This document shows positions 19,626-19,964 of a stretch of 19,964 nt of DNA, one piece after another. Made by a program: the position numbers and the translations under genes. The first letter of the stretch is position 1, and the number at the start of each line of letters is the position of its first letter. The stretch comes from Candidatus Kaiserbacteria bacterium RIFCSPLOWO2_02_FULL_54_13 (GTDB lineage: Bacteria; Patescibacteriota; Minisyncoccia; Phycocordibacterales; Phycocordibacteraceae), in contig MFMI01000008.1 of assembly GCA_001783465.1 (NCBI GenBank), forward strand, positions 26,990-46,953. Direction: 5' to 3'. The notes below the pieces were generated by a model. The model ran no database searches. It saw nothing but the letters and a program-made list of their open reading frames with translations, and was not told where the DNA came from.

Positions 19626-19964
19626 ATGAAAACCAACGGTAAAAAAAGATTGGGGAGCGGGCCCTTCAATCCGTCCTCGCCGGAGCCCTACAAGGTGAGC
19701 CGTTCCAAGCTGGACCTCTTCACCGAATGCCCACGCTGCGCCTATCTGGATATGCGGCTCGGTGTGAAGCGTCCTTCAATGCCCGCCTTTACGTTGAACA
19801 ATGCGGTGGACGAGCTTCTCAAGCGCGAATTTGACATCCATCGCGCAAACGCCTCCCAACACCCGCTTTTAAAGAAATATGGCCTTGACGCCGTCCCGCT
19901 CGTTGATGAGCGGGTGGAGGAGTGGCGCGATGCGCTTCGCCGCGGCATCAGTTATCTCCACGCG
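19626..19964 (+). CDS. Putative PD-(D/E)XK nuclease family protein (partial, 3' end outside window)
   Basis: The frame is open from ATG 19626 to the window end (113 codons). After a basic, probably disordered start, VSRSKLDLFTECPRCAYLDM (about 24-43) resembles the opening of Cas4/RecB-like PD-(D/E)XK proteins: Ser-x-x-x-Leu-x-x-Phe-x-x-Cys, with a CPRC pair that in Cas4/AddB-type enzymes helps bind an iron-sulfur cluster. LNNAVDELLKREFDIHR follows and would correspond to the first catalytic-core helix. The catalytic Asp and Glu-x-Lys are expected downstream and cannot be checked here. It is transcribed divergently from the Mur ligase gene. It could be a DNA repair or defence nuclease; the family assignment rests on the N-terminal pattern only. 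Confidence 0.65.
   Translation, partial: MKTNGKKRLGSGPFNPSSPEPYKVSRSKLDLFTECPRCAYLDMRLGVKRPSMPAFTLNNAVDELLKREFDIHRANASQHPLLKKYGLDAVPLVDERVEEWRDALRRGISYLHA

Noticed and set aside
1..19964. tRNA, rRNA genes and CRISPR arrays
   Set aside because: No tRNA T-loop pattern, conserved rRNA segments or regularly spaced direct repeats were found when reading both strands.

Overview
The window reads as chromosomal DNA of a streamlined, uncultivated bacterium of the Candidate Phyla Radiation (Patescibacteria, most likely a parcubacterial lineage). This is inferred from protein families, not from any search. The pointers are a compact type IV pilus locus with an N-terminally shortened PilB, a DUF5671-type membrane protein carrying a pilin-like domain, a membrane protein resembling the front half of VirB4/HerA-like proteins, a sigma-region-4/HARE-HTH fusion, an ATP-cone/nuclease fusion, and Mur ligase and MnmA proteins shorter than usual. 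No rRNA, tRNA, CRISPR array or transposase gene was seen.

Layout. 1-534 (minus): 5' part of an inositol-monophosphatase-family gene with its own promoter. 535-974: no intact gene, but a decayed lysine-rich small gene and a hairpin. 975-1710: two small unknown genes. 1745-7250: type IV pilus locus in the order pilB, pilC, four minor pilins matching the GspH-I-J-K order of type II secretion, then a major-type pilin. The I-position pilin carries a C-terminal beta-propeller. 7290-8387: ychF. 8388-8802: terminator, a classical promoter, a 44-codon peptide gene with a strong Shine-Dalgarno sequence, a structured GC-rich tail and a second terminator. 8803-12277: pilin-like membrane protein and leuS. 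12402-14953: sigma4/HARE-HTH protein and the VirB4-N-like membrane protein. 15025-17473: mltG, mnmA and a small anchored secreted protein. 17470-18351: ATP-cone/PD-(D/E)XK nuclease. 18329-19603 (minus): Mur ligase. 19626-end: start of another putative nuclease.

Two genome-wide habits stand out. First, most plus-strand transcription units begin with an extended -10 box (TGnTATAAT-like) only 6-10 nt before ATG and lack a Shine-Dalgarno sequence, which implies leaderless mRNAs. The exceptions are the 44-codon gene, the decayed gene and the phosphatase gene. Second, four gene junctions between 12.26 and 17.05 kb hold inverted-repeat elements sharing arms of the form CCCGTTAGARAY/RTYTCTAACGGG. Two have flanking direct repeats, and deleting one copy of the repeat plus the element restores sensible ancestral gene ends (leuS ending in TAA; mnmA and the next gene overlapping as ATGA). 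These look like miniature mobile elements living in gene junctions and are the most interesting feature here.

Functionally, the window combines surface-appendage assembly (pilus operon and pilin-like proteins), cell-wall enzymes (MltG, Mur ligase), translation and tRNA modification (LeuRS, YchF, MnmA), and nucleic-acid enzymes that may act in defence or repair.
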